Below are positions 26,529 through 34,252 of a DNA stretch of 64,000 nucleotides, piece by piece. Both the position numbers and the translations under genes were made by a program. Positions within the stretch are counted from its first letter, which is position 1. The number at the start of each line of letters is the position of its first letter. The notes beneath the pieces were generated by a model. It searched no databases. It was not told the origin of the DNA and saw only the letters and a program-made list of their open reading frames with translations. Source of the stretch: Pedobacter cryoconitis (GTDB taxonomy: Bacteria; Bacteroidota; Bacteroidia; Sphingobacteriales; Sphingobacteriaceae); contig NZ_JACHCC010000007.1 of the NCBI RefSeq assembly GCF_014207135.1, forward strand, positions 332,882-396,881. Direction: 5' to 3'.

Positions 26529-26936
26529 ATGAGAAGAATTGCAGGCCTTGTTTTAATGCTTTTTTTATTTTCTGCTTGTGGAAAACAGACTAACCAGGTG
26601 CCGAATGTCGGCGTAAACCTGATTGGTTTCTTCACACCCCAGCAGTTATCAGATTTAAAAGCGAATGGCGCAATTTTTTTTGATGGCTATGGAGTAGCAG
26701 GGGTAATCATTGCTTATAACGGAGGTAATTATATGGCCTATGACCGTTGTAGTACGGTGAACCCTGAAAAACGATGTGCCGTGACACTGAATACACCTTT
26801 TACAGTATTGGATCCTTGTTCAGGTGCGATGTATTCACTGTTTGATGGTACACCTACAAAAGCACCAGCTGTCATCGCACTGAGGTCATATAATATAACA
26901 GTTGGAGCAAATAATAATTACCGGGTAACTAATTGA
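26529..26936 (+). CDS. Small lipoprotein with Rieske-like fold, cluster ligands missing
   Basis: The 135-residue protein has a lipoprotein signal (LMLFLFSACGK, lipid-modified Cys17). The rest follows the pattern of Rieske [2Fe-2S] domains: YNGGNYMAYDRCSTVNPEKRC, then LDPCSGAMYSLFDGTPTKAPA and a final RSYNITV strand. The Cys-x-His pairs that bind the cluster are not intact: histidines are absent, although Cys residues remain. It is probably a structural relative without a cluster. It starts 11 bases after pheS and ends in a TGATG overlap with the TetR gene. Confidence 0.6.
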   Translation: MRRIAGLVLMLFLFSACGKQTNQVPNVGVNLIGFFTPQQLSDLKANGAIFFDGYGVAGVIIAYNGGNYMAYDRCSTVNPEKRCAVTLNTPFTVLDPCSGAMYSLFDGTPTKAPAVIALRSYNITVGANNNYRVTN

Positions 26937-27511
26937 TGGAACCAGAAAAAATTAAAGAGAGCATCATTAGAGCTGCCAAAGAGTTATTCAGAAAATACGG
27001 ATATCACAAAACCAGTGTAAATGAGATTGCTAAAAAGGCAAGAATAGCCAAAGCTACCATTTATAAATATTTTGAGAGTAAAGAACAGGTGCTGGATGCC
27101 ATCCTGATGGATTATCTGGATCTGAATTTAAATGAAATCCTGAAAAATAAAGCTCAGTTTACGGACGAGGAAGAGCATTTAAAAGCGCTCGTGATGAAAA
27201 CCTGCAGATTGACCTATACTGTTTGCAATGAGTTTATCGGATGGGATTTTGTGAGGGAGAACGCAAATTCACAGGAATTCCTGAAACATCTTTCAGACCA
27301 GCTGGAATCACTTCTTTTATCTGCGTATCTCGGATTAGATCATTTTAAGAATAATCCTTCCAGAAGAGAAGGACTGGCCTTTTTATTAAAAGCGAGTAAA
27401 AGTATCGTCTTTTCTTTTGCTTTTACTTCAGTAAGCGATTCTGATGTACGCAAGAACTTTGTGAGTTTTCAAAAAGAAATGCTGCCTTTTTTAGTGAAGG
27501 CAGCACTTTAA
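26936..27511 (+). CDS. TetR-family transcriptional regulator
   Basis: A 191-residue one-component regulator. The N-terminal helix-turn-helix is at about residues 8-55 (IIRAAKELFRKYGYHKTSVNEIAKKARIAKATIYKYFESKEQVLDAI), which is the TetR signature. The C-terminal ligand-binding helices are unrelated to any subgroup I can name. The ATG at 26936 is chosen over the in-frame TTG at 26933; it overlaps the lipoprotein stop as TGATG, implying coupled translation. The target is unknown. Confidence 0.9.
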   Translation: MEPEKIKESIIRAAKELFRKYGYHKTSVNEIAKKARIAKATIYKYFESKEQVLDAILMDYLDLNLNEILKNKAQFTDEEEHLKALVMKTCRLTYTVCNEFIGWDFVRENANSQEFLKHLSDQLESLLLSAYLGLDHFKNNPSRREGLAFLLKASKSIVFSFAFTSVSDSDVRKNFVSFQKEMLPFLVKAAL

Positions 27512-27562
27512 CCAACATCTTCTATTTGTTTATAATTTATTAATATCCTGTATATATACCAA

Positions 27563-27594
27563 TTTGGTTTTCGGTATATAATCCTCTATATTTA
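27563..27594 (+). promoter_or_regulatory. Bacteroidota promoter for the 38-residue ORF
   Basis: TTTG at 27563-27566, a 20-base spacer, and TATATTTA at 27587-27594 (one base off TANNTTTG). The predicted start is about 10 bases before the ATG at 27612. Confidence 0.55.
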
Positions 27595-27611
27595 CTTTAT
27601 AACATCATAAG

Positions 27612-27728
27612 ATGAGTAAAGAGGTTTTAGAGATTTCGATATTGGTAGAGGAAAAATTCGATGTCAGCTTTGACCTTGACAGCGGCTTTTTGGGGTTGAT
27701 CCTGAAAATCTTTGGCATTAACCGCTGA
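27612..27728 (+). CDS. Small protein, 38 residues, unknown
   Basis: A frame beginning MSKEVLEISILVEEKFDV and ending KIFGINR sits 18 bases after a near-consensus promoter. It has an acidic amphipathic first half (VLEISILVEEKFDVSFDLD) and a hydrophobic second half (GFLGLILKIFGI), which might associate with the membrane. It is too short for any domain to be recognised. The promoter and the non-random composition support real expression. It lies between the TetR gene and rlmD, both on the same strand. Confidence 0.45.
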   Translation: MSKEVLEISILVEEKFDVSFDLDSGFLGLILKIFGINR

Positions 27729-27835
27729 TAAAATGACCTTCTGAGGCCAGGGTATGTTCCACGTCCCTGATGAAATAATTATGCCCGGTATTTCCCCCCG
27801 GACTAAAAAAAATAGGAAGTGTTGAATACAAGTTT

Positions 27836-27843
27836 TAGCTTTG
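27836..27843 (+). promoter_or_regulatory. -7 box directly before rlmD
   Basis: TAGCTTTG is an exact consensus match, 7 bases before the rlmD ATG. As at pheS, this predicts a leaderless or nearly leaderless transcript. Confidence 0.5.
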
Positions 27844-27850
27844 CAGCAGA

Positions 27851-29266
27851 ATGAGTAGAAATAAAAGAGCTGGAACAGTTACCATCCTGGAAAACCTGAG
27901 TATTATTGATATTGCTGAAGAAGGTAAAGGAGTAGCTAAAGCCGATGAATTAGTGGTATTTGTAGATAAAGCCGTGCCAGGCGATATCGTTGATGTCAAA
28001 GTCGTAAAAAAGAAGAAAAATTTTGCAGAAGCAGTTATTGAAAAACTGCATACCGCCTCCGACTTGCGGACAGATCCTTTTTGTCAGCATTTCGGTACTT
28101 GCGGTGGCTGTAAATGGCAGCATATGCAATACGATGCCCAATTACATTTCAAACAAAAAAATGTTGAGGCAGCTCTTCAGCGTCTGGCAAAAATAGATAC
28201 TTCTTCAATGGAACCGATTTTAGGTTCTGCAGAGAATAAATATTACCGTAATAAACTAGAATATACTTTCTCCAATAAACGCTGGTTAAATCAGCAGGAT
28301 ATGGCTGACCGTGATGACCTGGAGATGAATGCACTGGGTTTCCACGTGCCATTGCGTTTTGATAAAATTCTGGATATCCAGCATTGTTATCTGCAGGCCG
28401 AGCCATCCAATACTTTAAGAAATGAAGTAAGGGCTTATGCACTTCAGCACGAATTAAGTTTTTATGACCTTCGTAATCATGAAGGCGCCCTGAGAAACTT
28501 AATCATCCGTACTTCTTCAACTGGTGAAGTAATGGTCGTAGTCGTGTTTGCTTATGCGACACAGGAGCAGGTAGATGGGCTGATGGAGCATCTTAAAACC
28601 AATTTCCCTGAAATTACTTCCCTGCTTTATATTCTTAATCAGAAAAAGAACGATACGATATTCGATCAGGATGTAATCACCTATTCAGGAAGAGATTATA
28701 TTTTCGAAGAAATGAATGGCCTTAAATTTAAGATAGGAGCCAAATCATTTTATCAGACCAATTCTTTGCAGGCTCATGAATTGTATAAAATTACTAAAGA
28801 GTTTGCCGGTTTTAAAGGAGATGAGCTGGTATATGATCTTTACACAGGGGCCGGAACAATTGCTAATTTTGTTGCAGGCAGTGTAAAACAGGTTATTGGT
28901 GTAGAATATGTACCTACAGCTATTGAAGATGCTAAATTCAATGCAGAGCTGAACGGGATAGAAAACACGATTTTTTATGCCGGTGATATGAAAGATATCC
29001 TGACCACTGACTTTATAGCTGCCCATGGTAAACCAGATGTGGTGATTACCGATCCGCCACGTGCCGGAATGCATGCTGATGTTGTAGAAAGACTATTGGA
29101 GATGGAAGCAGAGAAGATTGTTTATGTAAGCTGTAATGCAGCTACACAGGCAAGAGACCTGGCTTTGTTAAAAGAGAAATACGTTGTTAGCCGCATTAAA
29201 CCTGTTGATATGTTCCCGCATACACAACACGTAGAAAATGTTGTGCTGTTAAACCTTATCAAATAA
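27851..29266 (+). CDS. rlmD: 23S rRNA (uracil-5-)-methyltransferase, RumA/RlmD family
   Basis: A SAM-dependent enzyme that makes 5-methyluridine in 23S rRNA. The 471-residue protein has an N-terminal TRAM domain (residues 10-65, IADIAEEGKG-like strands). It has the Fe-S cysteines in DPFCQHFGTCGGCKWQHM, a SAM motif in VYDLYTGAGTIANFV, VITDPPRAGMHADV, and the catalytic cysteine in VYVSCNAATQARDL. The specific site (U1939 or another) cannot be told from sequence. A conserved small protein gene follows 24 bases later. Confidence 0.9.
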   Translation: MSRNKRAGTVTILENLSIIDIAEEGKGVAKADELVVFVDKAVPGDIVDVKVVKKKKNFAEAVIEKLHTASDLRTDPFCQHFGTCGGCKWQHMQYDAQLHFKQKNVEAALQRLAKIDTSSMEPILGSAENKYYRNKLEYTFSNKRWLNQQDMADRDDLEMNALGFHVPLRFDKILDIQHCYLQAEPSNTLRNEVRAYALQHELSFYDLRNHEGALRNLIIRTSSTGEVMVVVVFAYATQEQVDGLMEHLKTNFPEITSLLYILNQKKNDTIFDQDVITYSGRDYIFEEMNGLKFKIGAKSFYQTNSLQAHELYKITKEFAGFKGDELVYDLYTGAGTIANFVAGSVKQVIGVEYVPTAIEDAKFNAELNGIENTIFYAGDMKDILTTDFIAAHGKPDVVITDPPRAGMHADVVERLLEMEAEKIVYVSCNAATQARDLALLKEKYVVSRIKPVDMFPHTQHVENVVLLNLIK

Positions 29267-29290
29267 TTTATACCAAAAGAAGAAACCGAG

Positions 29291-29695
29291 ATGGATATAG
29301 AAGAGTTATTGCCTCAGCAGCCTGAGGAAGGGAAAAGCGAGAAAAAGGTCAGCCCTTTGGTCAGCCTGGAAAAAGACCTGGAATTATACGCAGGTTCTAT
29401 CAGAGAAATTGCTTTGGAGATTATCGCTGAAGGTGTATCTCAGCAGCCTGTATTTGTAGCCCATCAGCATACCGTATCCATAGGAGAGATGATCCTGGAT
29501 AAGGATGAATTAAACACCAACTGGACTATTCAGGCTTCGATGGTTGAAGAGTTTATAGAGAAGGGGATTATTAAACCTGAATTGAAAGAACTTTTTCTGA
29601 AGAATTATAAAAATCCTGAAGATTATATGTGTGTATTTGTGATTGTTCCTGAAGGGGCAAATTTCATCTTTTATCCATACAAACAGAATTCATAA
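29291..29695 (+). CDS. Conserved hypothetical protein, 134 residues
   Basis: A soluble acidic protein without signal peptide or membrane segment. It has a charged N-terminus (EELLPQQPEEGKSEKK), a mixed alpha/beta middle (REIALEIIAEGVSQQPVFVAHQHTV) and an EDYMCVFVIVPEGANFIFYPY strand pair at the end. No family is recognised. Its 24-base distance to rlmD suggests one transcript, so a role linked to RNA modification or translation is possible but unproven. Confidence 0.7.
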   Translation: MDIEELLPQQPEEGKSEKKVSPLVSLEKDLELYAGSIREIALEIIAEGVSQQPVFVAHQHTVSIGEMILDKDELNTNWTIQASMVEEFIEKGIIKPELKELFLKNYKNPEDYMCVFVIVPEGANFIFYPYKQNS

Positions 29696-29732
29696 TAAAA
29701 AATCCCTGCCCCATGGCAATCGGGCAGGGATT
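29695..29732 (-). terminator. Intrinsic terminator of the DUF2807 gene
   Basis: AATCCCTGCCC and GGGCAGGGATT form an 11-base perfect stem. The U-tract is on the minus strand (six A residues on the plus strand just before 29702), so it ends the gene at 29772-30479. It may also work for the plus-strand gene that ends at 29695. Confidence 0.8.
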
Positions 29733-29771
29733 CAGTACAAAAATTGATTACTCAAAAAACTAAGAGCCTGT

Positions 29772-30479
29772 TTAAATTTTACTGACGTTTCCACTTCTGG
29801 AAGAGTTATTCTTTAAAGAAGCATTGCCCCTGTAACGGATACTTCCACCACTGCTTGAAGTTGTTTCCAATCCTTTAGCCACATTCACTTTAATGTCTGC
29901 ACCAGAACTCGCAGTCGCATTGGCATAATCAGTAGCCAGTTCTGTCGCTTTTACAGTGGCACCTGAACTTGCTTTTACATCCATATTAGTCGCTGTTCCT
30001 TCGATATCTACAGAAGCACCGCTGCTTGCTTTTAACTGAAGCTCATTGCTGACAATCTTTGCTGAAATACTTGCTCCTGAACTTGCTTTTGCATCCAGTT
30101 TATCTGTTTTAAGTGTGTTTTCAGTTTTTAAAGAACTTCCGCTGCTTGCAGAAATACTGTTTAACTTCTTATAAGTGATATAAACTTTAGCGCTTTTGTT
30201 TTTCCACATACTGGAGTTGTGGTTATCTTTCCAGCTAACTTTTACAGTGCCGCCGTTGTTTTCTATCAACACTTCATCCAGAAGGTCTTTTTTAGCAACA
30301 ATCTTTGCCGACTCCGAATTTCCCTGGGTAATAAACAATTCAATTCCCGCATGTACGGTAACAGCCGAAAAAGAGGATAAAGAAATATTTTTTGTTTCCT
30401 GGGCTTTTAGGCTTAGCGTACTAAACGTAGTAGCGATCAGAAAAAGTAAGGTTGGTTTTAGTAAAAATGATGATTTCAT
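29772..30479 (-). CDS. DUF2807 putative auto-transporter adhesin head protein
   Basis: The 235-residue protein has a signal peptide (LLKPTLLFLIATTFSTLSLKAQ). A domain rich in short beta-strands repeats the pattern KASSGASV/I about every 20-22 residues (SASSGSSL, AKASSGASI, LKASSGASV, VKASSGATV, ATASSGADI, TSSSGGSI). This is the DUF2807 fold, a right-handed beta-helix-like head found in surface or periplasmic proteins. No anchoring domain is present. The function is unknown. It is monocistronic with its own terminator. Confidence 0.8.
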   Translation of the reverse strand: MKSSFLLKPTLLFLIATTFSTLSLKAQETKNISLSSFSAVTVHAGIELFITQGNSESAKIVAKKDLLDEVLIENNGGTVKVSWKDNHNSSMWKNKSAKVYITYKKLNSISASSGSSLKTENTLKTDKLDAKASSGASISAKIVSNELQLKASSGASVDIEGTATNMDVKASSGATVKATELATDYANATASSGADIKVNVAKGLETTSSSGGSIRYRGNASLKNNSSRSGNVSKI

Positions 30480-30615
30480 AAAATTAGTTCTTAGGGTTTA
30501 TATTGATTAGACGTCGGGAAGCCCCAAACGTTGCAACAATTTGAAAATATTTTTCAGATATTTGGTTAAGAAGCTATAAATCCTTCTTTTTGCACCTTAA
30601 AACAATTTGATAAAG

Positions 30616-31125
30616 ATGGCCGATTCACAATTACTTATTTTAGATAAAAAACAGATCCAGCAAAAAATTAACCGTATGGCTTATCAGATACTGGAAGATA
30701 ATTTAAATGAAAAAGAAATTGTGCTGGCGGGTATCTGGGACAGAGGATATAAACTCGCGTTAAGACTGAAAACAGTCTTGACGGAGATCTCAGATTTGAC
30801 AGTAACCATGCTTAAAATTGAGCTTGAAAAAGAAAACAGCTGTCTGAAAGCCACTACAGATATTGAACCGGTTAAAGTAAAAAACAAGGTGGTTATCCTG
30901 GTAGATGACGTTTTAAACAGTGGAAAAACACTTGCTTATGGTTTTGGTGTTTTTCTGAATACCCCTCACAAAAAGATCCGTACTGTAGTTCTGGTAGACA
31001 GAAGTCATAAAATATATCCTGTGGCTACTGATTTTGTCGGTCTTCAGATGGCTACTGTACTTAAAGAACATGTAGACGTTGTATTGGATGTGGAAGGACA
31101 GCAGGATGGTGTTTATCTGAGCTAG
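30616..31125 (+). CDS. PyrR-like phosphoribosyltransferase-family protein
   Basis: The PRPP-binding motif VVILVDDVLNSGKTLAYG places the protein in the type I phosphoribosyltransferase family. VLAGIWDRGYKLALRL and VVLVDRSHKIYPVATDFVG resemble PyrR, the uracil phosphoribosyltransferase and pyrimidine regulator. The frame could start at a TTG (30607), but the ATG at 30616, reading MADSQLL, is preferred. It is followed 2 bases after its stop by a degenerate glycosyltransferase gene. Whether it is catalytic or regulatory is not settled by sequence. Confidence 0.8.
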   Translation: MADSQLLILDKKQIQQKINRMAYQILEDNLNEKEIVLAGIWDRGYKLALRLKTVLTEISDLTVTMLKIELEKENSCLKATTDIEPVKVKNKVVILVDDVLNSGKTLAYGFGVFLNTPHKKIRTVVLVDRSHKIYPVATDFVGLQMATVLKEHVDVVLDVEGQQDGVYLS

Positions 31126-31127
31126 GT

Positions 31128-32168
31128 ATGCTTCTGATCAGCTTTATCTATGTCATCCTTATTTTTTTAGTTCTTCGTTTCTCTGTCACTGTATTTAATT
31201 TTCTGTCTAATCCAAAACTGGGGATTTACGGCAGACATTTTAACGATCAGGTCTCCATACTCATAGAGGCTACGCCAGATAAACAGAGCTTGATGACATT
31301 GCTGAAGACTATTCAGGAACAGGATTATCAGCACCTGGAAGTCATCATTCAACAATATAAAGAATCTGGTGAGTTCAATGAGCTTAACAGATTTTGTGCC
31401 GATGATAGTAGATTTAGTCTCAGAAAGCAAAAAACAGGATCGGTTGAAGATGAAGCAAATGGGGTATATTTCTTATTTCTGGGGACACACACACTTCTCC
31501 GCAAGGGACTGATCAACAGCTTGATCTACAGAACTAAAGTTTTTAACCTCACCCTGCTGAATATTATTCCAACTCAGAACATCTCCGGGTTGTTTAATTA
31601 TTGTCTGCTGCCACTGAGTAATTTCGTTTTGCTGAATTTAATTCCCCTCCGATTGGTACGATTGTTTTCCAGCCCGGCATTTTCCGCGGGCACTAATCAA
31701 TGTATGTTCTTCGACGCAGCGATCTATAAGAAATACGAATGGCACAGAAGATTAAAAGGTGAATTGCCAGAAGCTGTAGAAATTGTTAAAGCTGTAAAAC
31801 AGGAAGCTTTAAAAGCAGAAACACTTTTAGGAAATCATCTGATTCATAGCTATTCGGTTGAAAAACAAACTGATCTGATTCATAAGACCGGGCAGCGTTT
31901 GCTGAGAAGTTTTGGAAATAATATTTTAGTTGCACTGATTTATTTAGTGCTGGTCGTGGGCGGACCTGTTTTTATGCTCGCTCATTATGAATACAGCCTG
32001 TTAATCCTTCCTGTAGGACTTATTTTTCTGAGCAGGGTCATGATTTCCTTTTTGTCCGGTCAGAACCCGTTATGGAATGTGCTTCTCCATCCACTACAGA
32101 TGTTGTTTCTGGTTATTTCTCTATTGCAGGCGATTTACAGCAGGATCTTAAACAAGACCAAAAAGTAA
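31128..32168 (+). CDS. Degenerate GT2-like membrane protein
   Basis: The 346-residue protein has an N-terminal helix (LLISFIYVILIFLVLRF) and three or more helices near the C-terminus (ILVALIYLVLVVGGPVFMLA and YSLLILPVGLIFLSRVM). A GT2-like core lies between, with VSILIEATPDKQSLMTLLKTI and the YQHLEVIIQQY strand. Where a GT2 enzyme has its metal-binding DxD motif (as in FLDADT), this protein reads YFLFLGTHTLL, so catalysis is probably lost. It resembles family members such as carotenoid glycosyltransferases. It starts 2 bases after the PyrR-like gene. Confidence 0.6.
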   Translation: MLLISFIYVILIFLVLRFSVTVFNFLSNPKLGIYGRHFNDQVSILIEATPDKQSLMTLLKTIQEQDYQHLEVIIQQYKESGEFNELNRFCADDSRFSLRKQKTGSVEDEANGVYFLFLGTHTLLRKGLINSLIYRTKVFNLTLLNIIPTQNISGLFNYCLLPLSNFVLLNLIPLRLVRLFSSPAFSAGTNQCMFFDAAIYKKYEWHRRLKGELPEAVEIVKAVKQEALKAETLLGNHLIHSYSVEKQTDLIHKTGQRLLRSFGNNILVALIYLVLVVGGPVFMLAHYEYSLLILPVGLIFLSRVMISFLSGQNPLWNVLLHPLQMLFLVISLLQAIYSRILNKTKK

Positions 32169-32172
32169 GTTT

Positions 32173-32203
32173 ATTGATATGAAACTCTTTTTGCGTAATT
32201 TTG
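32173..32203 (+). promoter_or_regulatory. Promoter of ispH
   Basis: ATTG at 32173-32176, a 19-base spacer and TAATTTTG at 32196-32203, which matches TANNTTTG. The predicted leader is about 45 bases. Confidence 0.5.
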
Positions 32204-32252
32204 TATTGTAAACACCATTGATCAGGATGCACCGTCATCGAATACACAATAT

Positions 32253-33101
32253 ATGAAATACGATTTAGCTGTAACAATAGATAAAGATTCAGGATTCTGT
32301 TTCGGGGTAGTCTATGCTATCGAAATGGCTGAAGATATTCTGGCCGAAGAAGATTATCTGTATTGTCTTGGGGATATAGTGCATAACGATGAGGAGGTGA
32401 GACGCCTGACCGATAAGGGGCTGCGTATTATTGACCATGAACAGCTGCATCAGCTGCACAATGAAAAAGTACTGATCAGGGCCCACGGAGAGGCTCCGTC
32501 AACCTACCAGCTGGCACTGGAAAATAACCTCATTCTAATTGATGCTTCCTGTCCGGTAGTATTAAAATTACAGAACAGGATCAAGAATTCTTACGATGAC
32601 AAAGAGCAGATTTTAATCTTTGGTAAACACGGACATGCCGAAGTGATCGGTTTACAGGGGCAGACCGACGGGAATGCAATTGTTTTTCAGGATCTTGCAG
32701 AACTGGATAATATTGATTTACCGGCAAAGTTTACACTGTACAGCCAGACAACCAAAAGCACGGATAAATTTTATCATATCAAGGATCAGTTACTGAGCAG
32801 GGGCTATGAAGTTAAAGCTAATGATACAATCTGCAGACAAGTTTCCAATCGTTATGAAGACCTTGAGAAATTTGTAGTTAATTACGACAGGATCATTTTT
32901 GTATCAGGTAAAAAATCATCCAATGGCAAAGTCCTTTATGATGTTTGTAAAAAATACAATGAACATTCCTATTTCATTTCCAATATAGAAGAGCTTGAAA
33001 TGGATTGGTTTAGTCCAAAAGATAAGATTGGTATCTGCGGAGCTACTTCCACACCTATGTGGCTGATGGAGCAGGTGAAGGCTAAACTGGAGTCTTTTTA
33101 G
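32253..33101 (+). CDS. ispH: 4-hydroxy-3-methylbut-2-enyl diphosphate reductase
   Basis: The last step of the MEP isoprenoid pathway, using a [4Fe-4S] cluster. The 282-residue protein has the three cluster cysteines at Cys16 (GFCFGV), Cys100 (DASCPVV) and Cys194 (NDTICRQVSNR). It also has the substrate-binding RAHGEAPSTY, KHGHAEVIG and GICGATSTPMWLM segments. It starts from its own promoter and is followed by hemH with a separate promoter. Confidence 0.95.
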   Translation: MKYDLAVTIDKDSGFCFGVVYAIEMAEDILAEEDYLYCLGDIVHNDEEVRRLTDKGLRIIDHEQLHQLHNEKVLIRAHGEAPSTYQLALENNLILIDASCPVVLKLQNRIKNSYDDKEQILIFGKHGHAEVIGLQGQTDGNAIVFQDLAELDNIDLPAKFTLYSQTTKSTDKFYHIKDQLLSRGYEVKANDTICRQVSNRYEDLEKFVVNYDRIIFVSGKKSSNGKVLYDVCKKYNEHSYFISNIEELEMDWFSPKDKIGICGATSTPMWLMEQVKAKLESF

Positions 33102-33144
33102 CATCAGAAATGTTCATCATTAAAAAGTAATTATTCAAAAGCCA

Positions 33145-33176
33145 TTTCAAGGCCGGTTAAGCTTAATGTATATTTG
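33145..33176 (+). promoter_or_regulatory. Promoter of hemH
   Basis: TTTC at 33145-33148 (one base off TTTG), a 20-base spacer, and TATATTTG at 33169-33176 (exact -7). The -7 box overlaps the first of two copies of CTTAATGTATATT (33162-33174 and 33191-33203). Confidence 0.55.
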
Positions 33177-33226
33177 TTGAAAAAACGAGCCTTAATGTAT
33201 ATTCAGGCTGGTTCTTTATTTTAACT

Positions 33227-34252
33227 ATGGGAAAAAAGGGCGTATTATTAGTGAATTTAGGAACTCCGGACAGTCCGGAAGTAGGGGATGTGCGTAAATA
33301 TCTGGATGAATTTCTGATGGATGAACGTGTGATTGATATCAATGCTTTCAGCAGAACTTTACTGGTTAAAGGGGCAATCGTACCCTTTAGAAGTCCGAAG
33401 ACCGCTAAACTCTATAAGGAAATATGGGATGAAAACGGGTCACCCTTACTATATTACAGTAAAATACAGGCTGCACTTGTTCAGGAACAGCTGGGACCGG
33501 AGTATCATGTAGAACTGGCTATGCGTTATCAGCGTCCCTCTATCGATTCTGCTTTGGAAAAGATGAAAGCCGGTTTGGTTGAAAGTATCCAGGTAATTCC
33601 TTTGTTTCCCCAGTATGCTTCGGCGAGTACAGGTTCGGTCATTCAGAAAGTAATGGAAATTGTCAGCAAATGGCAGACTATACCTCCTGTGTCTTTTGTG
33701 AACTCGTTTCACGATAATGACATGATGATCAGTACTTTTGCTGATAATGCAAAAAAATATCAGCCTGAAACCTATGATCAGATTTTATTTAGTTTCCATG
33801 GTTTACCTGAGCGTCAGTTAAAAAAATGTGATCATTCCGGGAAGCATTGTCTGCAAAAATCTAATTGCTGTGAGACCTTAACAGATGTAAATAAGTTTTG
33901 TTATTCTGCACAATGCCATGATACTGCCAGATTGATTGCGGCCGAGTTAAATATCCCTGCTGATCAGTATTCAGTGTGTTTTCAGTCGAGGTTAGGTAAA
34001 GAACCCTGGGTACAACCTTATACTACAGATGTATTGAAAGAGCTTGCTGCAAAAGGCAAAAAAAGGCTTTTAGTATTCTGCCCGGCTTTTGTGGCCGACT
34101 GTCTGGAAACACTTTACGAAGTGACAGTAGAATATGGGGAAGAATTTAAATTACTGGGAGGAGAGGAAGTACAATTGGTTGCCAGTCTCAATGATCATCC
34201 GCAATGGATCGCTACCCTGGTAAAAATGGTTAAAGACCATCACGCAGCCTAA
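33227..34252 (+). CDS. hemH: Ferrochelatase
   Basis: Inserts Fe2+ into protoporphyrin IX. The 341-residue protein has LLVNLGTPDSPEVGDVRKYL at the start, VIPLFPQYASASTGSV, the conserved His in FSFHGLPERQLKKCDHSG, and FQSRLGKEPWVQPYT. Cysteines in HCLQKSNCCE might bind an Fe-S cluster or metal, as in some ferrochelatases, but this is uncertain. Its last 4 bases overlap the convergent waaA gene. Confidence 0.94.
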   Translation: MGKKGVLLVNLGTPDSPEVGDVRKYLDEFLMDERVIDINAFSRTLLVKGAIVPFRSPKTAKLYKEIWDENGSPLLYYSKIQAALVQEQLGPEYHVELAMRYQRPSIDSALEKMKAGLVESIQVIPLFPQYASASTGSVIQKVMEIVSKWQTIPPVSFVNSFHDNDMMISTFADNAKKYQPETYDQILFSFHGLPERQLKKCDHSGKHCLQKSNCCETLTDVNKFCYSAQCHDTARLIAAELNIPADQYSVCFQSRLGKEPWVQPYTTDVLKELAAKGKKRLLVFCPAFVADCLETLYEVTVEYGEEFKLLGGEEVQLVASLNDHPQWIATLVKMVKDHHAA

